A stretch of 8,305 bases of DNA from Clostridia bacterium (lineage in GTDB: Bacteria; Bacillota_E; RBS10-35; JAJYVN01). The stretch's first letter is position 1, and each line of letters starts with the position of its first letter. Below, in pieces: positions 5,618 to 8,305 of this stretch. The notes under the pieces are model-generated. The model was not told the DNA's origin. It worked only from the letters and a program-made list of their open reading frames with translations, and made no database searches. The stretch spans positions 1 through 8,305 of the forward strand of contig DAHWHV010000471.1 in the NCBI GenBank assembly GCA_027335545.1, given 5' to 3'. A program made the position numbers and the translations under genes.

Positions 5618-6904
5618 ATGGCCGCGCTCCGCTTCGCCCACCTGGCGGACCTCCACCTGGACACGCCCTTCCGCGGCGTCGGCTTGGCCGACCCCGCCCT
5701 GCAGGCGGCGCTGGCGGACGCCTCGCTGCAGGCCTGGGACCGCGCCGTGGACACCTGCCTGGAGGAACGGCCGGACTTCGTGGTGATCGCGGGCGACGTC
5801 TACGACCAGGAGGCGGCCGGCATCCGCGCCCAACTCCGCTTCCTGCGCGGCCTGCAGCGGCTGAGTGCGGCGGCCGTCCCGGCCTTCGTCGTCCACGGCA
5901 ACCACGACCCGCAGGGGGGGCGCTGGCCCGCCATCCGCGCCTGGCCGCCGGGGGTAACGGTCTTCGGCCACGACGGGGTCACCTCGGTGCCCGTCCTGCG
6001 GGACGGGGAGACCGTGGCGCTGGTCCATGGCATGTCCTACCCCGTCCGCCACGTGACGGAGAACCTGGCCCTGCGCTTCCGCCGTCGGAGCGACGTCCCC
6101 CCTGCCGTCTACCAGGTGGGCCTCCTGCACGCCAGCGTCGGCGCGCAGCCGGAGCATGACGTTTACGCGCCCTGCAGCCTGGAGGATCTGCGCCGCACGG
6201 GCCTGGACTACTGGGCCCTGGGTCACGTGCACACGCGCCAGACGCTCGCGGCCGAAGGCCCCGCCGCCGTCTACCCCGGCAACCTCCAGGCCCGCCACCC
6301 CGGCGAGCAGGGCCCGCGTGGCTTCTACCTGGTGGAGGCCGGGGTGGGCCGGCCGCCCACCCTGGACTTCCGGCCCTGCGACCTCTGGCGGTTCGCCACC
6401 CTGACCCTGGACCTGGGGGAGACGCCCCTGGGCTCGGCCGACGAACTGGTCGGCCACCTGCTCCAAAGCGCGCAGGCGCGGCGGGCGGACCGCGGCCTCA
6501 TCGCCCGGGCGGAGGTCGGCGGGGCCACGCCGTTGCACGCCGACCTCACCCGCCCCGCTGCGCGGGAGGACCTTCTGCGGGACCTGCGGGAGCAGGCGGC
6601 GGGGCCCGGGGACCTCTGGTGGGACGACCTCACCATCCGCACCCGCCCGCCGCGGGACCGGCGGGAGCGGATGGAGGCGGCGGACTTCGTCGGCGACCTG
6701 CTCCGCTGGAGCGCCGCCCACCGCTCGGAGGCGCCGTCCCGCGTGGCGGCCCTGCTGCGCGGCCTGAGCGGGACGGGGGAGTTCTCGGCCATCCGCCGGG
6801 AACTGGACTGGGAGGGCATCGCCGCCGCCGGGGACCAGCTGTCCGAGGAGGCCGAGCAACTGGCCTGGGACCTCCTGGAGGAGCGGGGGGAACGGGAGCG
6901 ATGA
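5618..6904 (+). CDS. yhaO: YhaO/SbcD-like DNA repair exonuclease (metallophosphoesterase)
   Basis: A 428-residue protein of the SbcD/Mre11-type calcineurin-like phosphoesterase family, close in length to B. subtilis YhaO. All usual metal-ligand motifs are present: Asp11-x-His13 (ADLHLD), Gly59-Asp60 (AGDVYD), GNHD (94-97), His171 (GLLHAS) and Gly202-His-Val-His205. The nuclease domain spans about residues 4-240. The remaining ~190 residues form the cap and C-terminal part that in this family contacts the SbcC-like partner. Expected activity is Mn-dependent cleavage of DNA ends or hairpins in complex with the downstream ATPase. The ATG at 5618 has GGAGG (5607-5611) 6 nt upstream. The stop overlaps the next start as ATGA (6901-6904), implying translational coupling. 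No clear promoter was found in the 145 bp between the MITE-like element and this gene. Confidence 0.9.
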   Translation: MAALRFAHLADLHLDTPFRGVGLADPALQAALADASLQAWDRAVDTCLEERPDFVVIAGDVYDQEAAGIRAQLRFLRGLQRLSAAAVPAFVVHGNHDPQGGRWPAIRAWPPGVTVFGHDGVTSVPVLRDGETVALVHGMSYPVRHVTENLALRFRRRSDVPPAVYQVGLLHASVGAQPEHDVYAPCSLEDLRRTGLDYWALGHVHTRQTLAAEGPAAVYPGNLQARHPGEQGPRGFYLVEAGVGRPPTLDFRPCDLWRFATLTLDLGETPLGSADELVGHLLQSAQARRADRGLIARAEVGGATPLHADLTRPAAREDLLRDLREQAAGPGDLWWDDLTIRTRPPRDRRERMEAADFVGDLLRWSAAHRSEAPSRVAALLRGLSGTGEFSAIRRELDWEGIAAAGDQLSEEAEQLAWDLLEERGERER

Positions 6905-8305
6905 GGATCGCGCGCATCGGCGTCGGCCGCTTCGGGCCCCTGCGGGACCTCGACGTCGCGCTGGACCTCCCGCCGCGGGGTGGCGTCGTGGTGATCGAGG
7001 GGCCCAACGAGGCCGGCAAGTCCACCCTCCTGCGCTTCATCCGCGCCATGCTCTTCGGCGGCGGGGGGACGCTGCACGGGTCGCTGCTCGTCGAGCAAGG
7101 CGGCCGCCGCTACCACCTCCAGCAGCAGGGCGCCCGCGGCAGCCTCAGCTGCACCGACCCGGACAGTGGGCGGCGCCTCGAAGCGGCCGAGCTGCCGGCG
7201 CTGGTCGGCAACATCGATGCCGCGGTCTACCGCCAAGTCTTCGCCTTCGGGCTGGAGGAGCTGCGGGAACTCGGCACGCTCACGGGCACGGGCGTCCAGG
7301 AGCGCATCTTCTCGGCGGCGGTGGCGGGAGCCGGGCGGTCGGTGCGCGACGTGCAGCGCCAGCTCGCCAAGGAGACCGACGCCCTGTGGCGCCCCAAGGC
7401 GCCCCAGGCCGTGCTCCGGCTGAAGGCGCGGGAGTTGCGCGAGGCGCTGGCCGGGCTCCGCGCCGCGGAGCAGGCGGCCGCGCGGTGGCCGGAACTGCGG
7501 GCCGACGAGGAGGGGCTCGCGGCCCGCGTCGTCGCGGCGCAGCGCGAGGCCGAGGCCGTGCGCGCCGAGCTCCGCCGCACCGAGTTGCTGTTGGATCTGC
7601 GCGAGCGGTGGGCGGCGCGGCGGGCGGCCTGGGAGGCCCTCGTGGCCGCACCCCAGGGGGAGCCTCTGCCCGAGGGGCCGGTGCGCCGCATCCCCGAGCT
7701 GCGCTCCGACATCGACCGGCTGCGCGCGGGCAAGGCCGAGATCGCGCAGCAGGCGGCGGAACTGGAGCCGGCCGCCGCGGCGGAGCCGGCGCACGGGGAT
7801 CTCCTCCCCCTCGCCGGGCGCATCGGCGCCGCCGCGGAGGGCCTGCCGATCCAGCGGCAGCGGTTGGAGGAGGACCTGCCGCAGGCCGCCGCCGACGTGC
7901 GCGGGGCGGAGGGCCTCCTGGCCGCCGCGCTGCGCCCCCTGGGCGAGGGTTGGACCGAGGAGCGCCTCTGCGCTTTCCCGCTCAGCGCCGCGTCCCCGGC
8001 CGAGATCGACGGCCACGCCGAGGCCCTGGAGTCCCTGCGCCGCCGCCGCAGCCAGTTGGAGGGCGCGTGCCAGGGTGCGGCCGACGACCTCGCGCGGGCG
8101 CGGCAGGACCTCCAGGGCCGAGAGGCTGCCGGGGCGGACCTCGCCTGGTTGGAGGCGGAGGGCGCACTCCGCGCCCTGCTGGCGGCGGCCGGCCTCCAGC
8201 GCGGCCGCGCGGAGCGGCTCGATGCCGTCGCGGCCGAGCTGCGTCAGTCCGAGGCCCGGCTGCAGGCCGTGCTCGCGCGGCTGGGCCCCGGCTGGGACGC
8301 AGCCC
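6901..8305 (+). CDS. yhaN: YhaN/SbcC-like AAA ATPase, N-terminal part (cut by window end)
   Basis: An open frame from ATG 6901 to the window edge without a stop: 468 complete codons of a protein usually about 900-1000 residues long. It begins with a Rad50/SbcC-type ATPase N-lobe: MRIARIGVGRFGPL, then Walker A GPNEAGKST (34-42), then FGLEEL (116-121), typical of the YhaN/AAA_27 group. From about residue 140 the sequence is rich in Ala, Glu, Arg, Leu and Gln in heptad-like spacing, as expected of the long coiled-coil arm. Walker B and the signature motif would lie in the missing C-terminal half. The start overlaps the yhaO-like stop by 4 nt (ATGA), with GGGAG at 6894-6898. The pair should form an Mre11-Rad50-like complex that processes DNA ends. 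Nothing in the visible part suggests a broken gene. Confidence 0.9.
   Translation, partial: MRIARIGVGRFGPLRDLDVALDLPPRGGVVVIEGPNEAGKSTLLRFIRAMLFGGGGTLHGSLLVEQGGRRYHLQQQGARGSLSCTDPDSGRRLEAAELPALVGNIDAAVYRQVFAFGLEELRELGTLTGTGVQERIFSAAVAGAGRSVRDVQRQLAKETDALWRPKAPQAVLRLKARELREALAGLRAAEQAAARWPELRADEEGLAARVVAAQREAEAVRAELRRTELLLDLRERWAARRAAWEALVAAPQGEPLPEGPVRRIPELRSDIDRLRAGKAEIAQQAAELEPAAAAEPAHGDLLPLAGRIGAAAEGLPIQRQRLEEDLPQAAADVRGAEGLLAAALRPLGEGWTEERLCAFPLSAASPAEIDGHAEALESLRRRRSQLEGACQGAADDLARARQDLQGREAAGADLAWLEAEGALRALLAAAGLQRGRAERLDAVAAELRQSEARLQAVLARLGPGWDAA

Overview
The window is bacterial, very GC-rich DNA (roughly three quarters G+C by eye), with strong G/C third-position bias in every real gene. 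Gene starts carry clear purine-rich Shine-Dalgarno sequences. A yhaO/yhaN-type exonuclease pair, a MutS-like protein with an N-E Walker B, and a folD-fchA pair together suggest a high-GC, possibly thermophilic member of the Bacillota or a neighbouring phylum (Thermaerobacter-like or Symbiobacterium-like). That placement is an inference from gene content only.

Layout. (1) 32-1494, minus strand: a two-gene one-carbon operon, folD then fchA, with 5 nt between them. The folD leader has a perfect 21-bp hairpin and a second small hairpin that encloses the Shine-Dalgarno. (2) 1495-2247: non-coding, with a possible promoter, long G tracts and several inverted repeats. (3) 2248-2637, minus strand: a 129-residue stand-alone response-regulator receiver domain, followed directly by a strong stem-loop. 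(4) 2638-3212: a divergent non-coding region holding a near-duplicate of the translation-start region of the next gene. (5) 3213-5024, plus strand: a 603-residue MutS-like ATPase without the mismatch-recognition domain, carrying a G/P/E-rich insertion just before its P-loop. (6) 5025-5617: non-coding, containing a 239-bp MITE-like element (5224-5462) with terminal inverted repeats and a perfect 10-bp direct repeat on each side. (7) 5618-8305, plus strand: a YhaO/SbcD-like nuclease overlapping (ATGA) a YhaN/SbcC-like ATPase that runs off the window.

How the genes relate. FolD and FchA handle methylene-, methenyl- and formyl-tetrahydrofolate interconversion. FolD has substitutions in its cyclohydrolase loop, and the adjacent FchA could cover that step. 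YhaO and YhaN should form an Mre11-Rad50-type DNA-processing complex. The MutS-like ATPase upstream is another DNA-transaction protein, but the MITE-bearing gap makes co-transcription uncertain. The receiver protein has no kinase partner in view. No wholly new multi-gene system is evident. The strongest unexplained structures are the MITE-like element and the folD leader.
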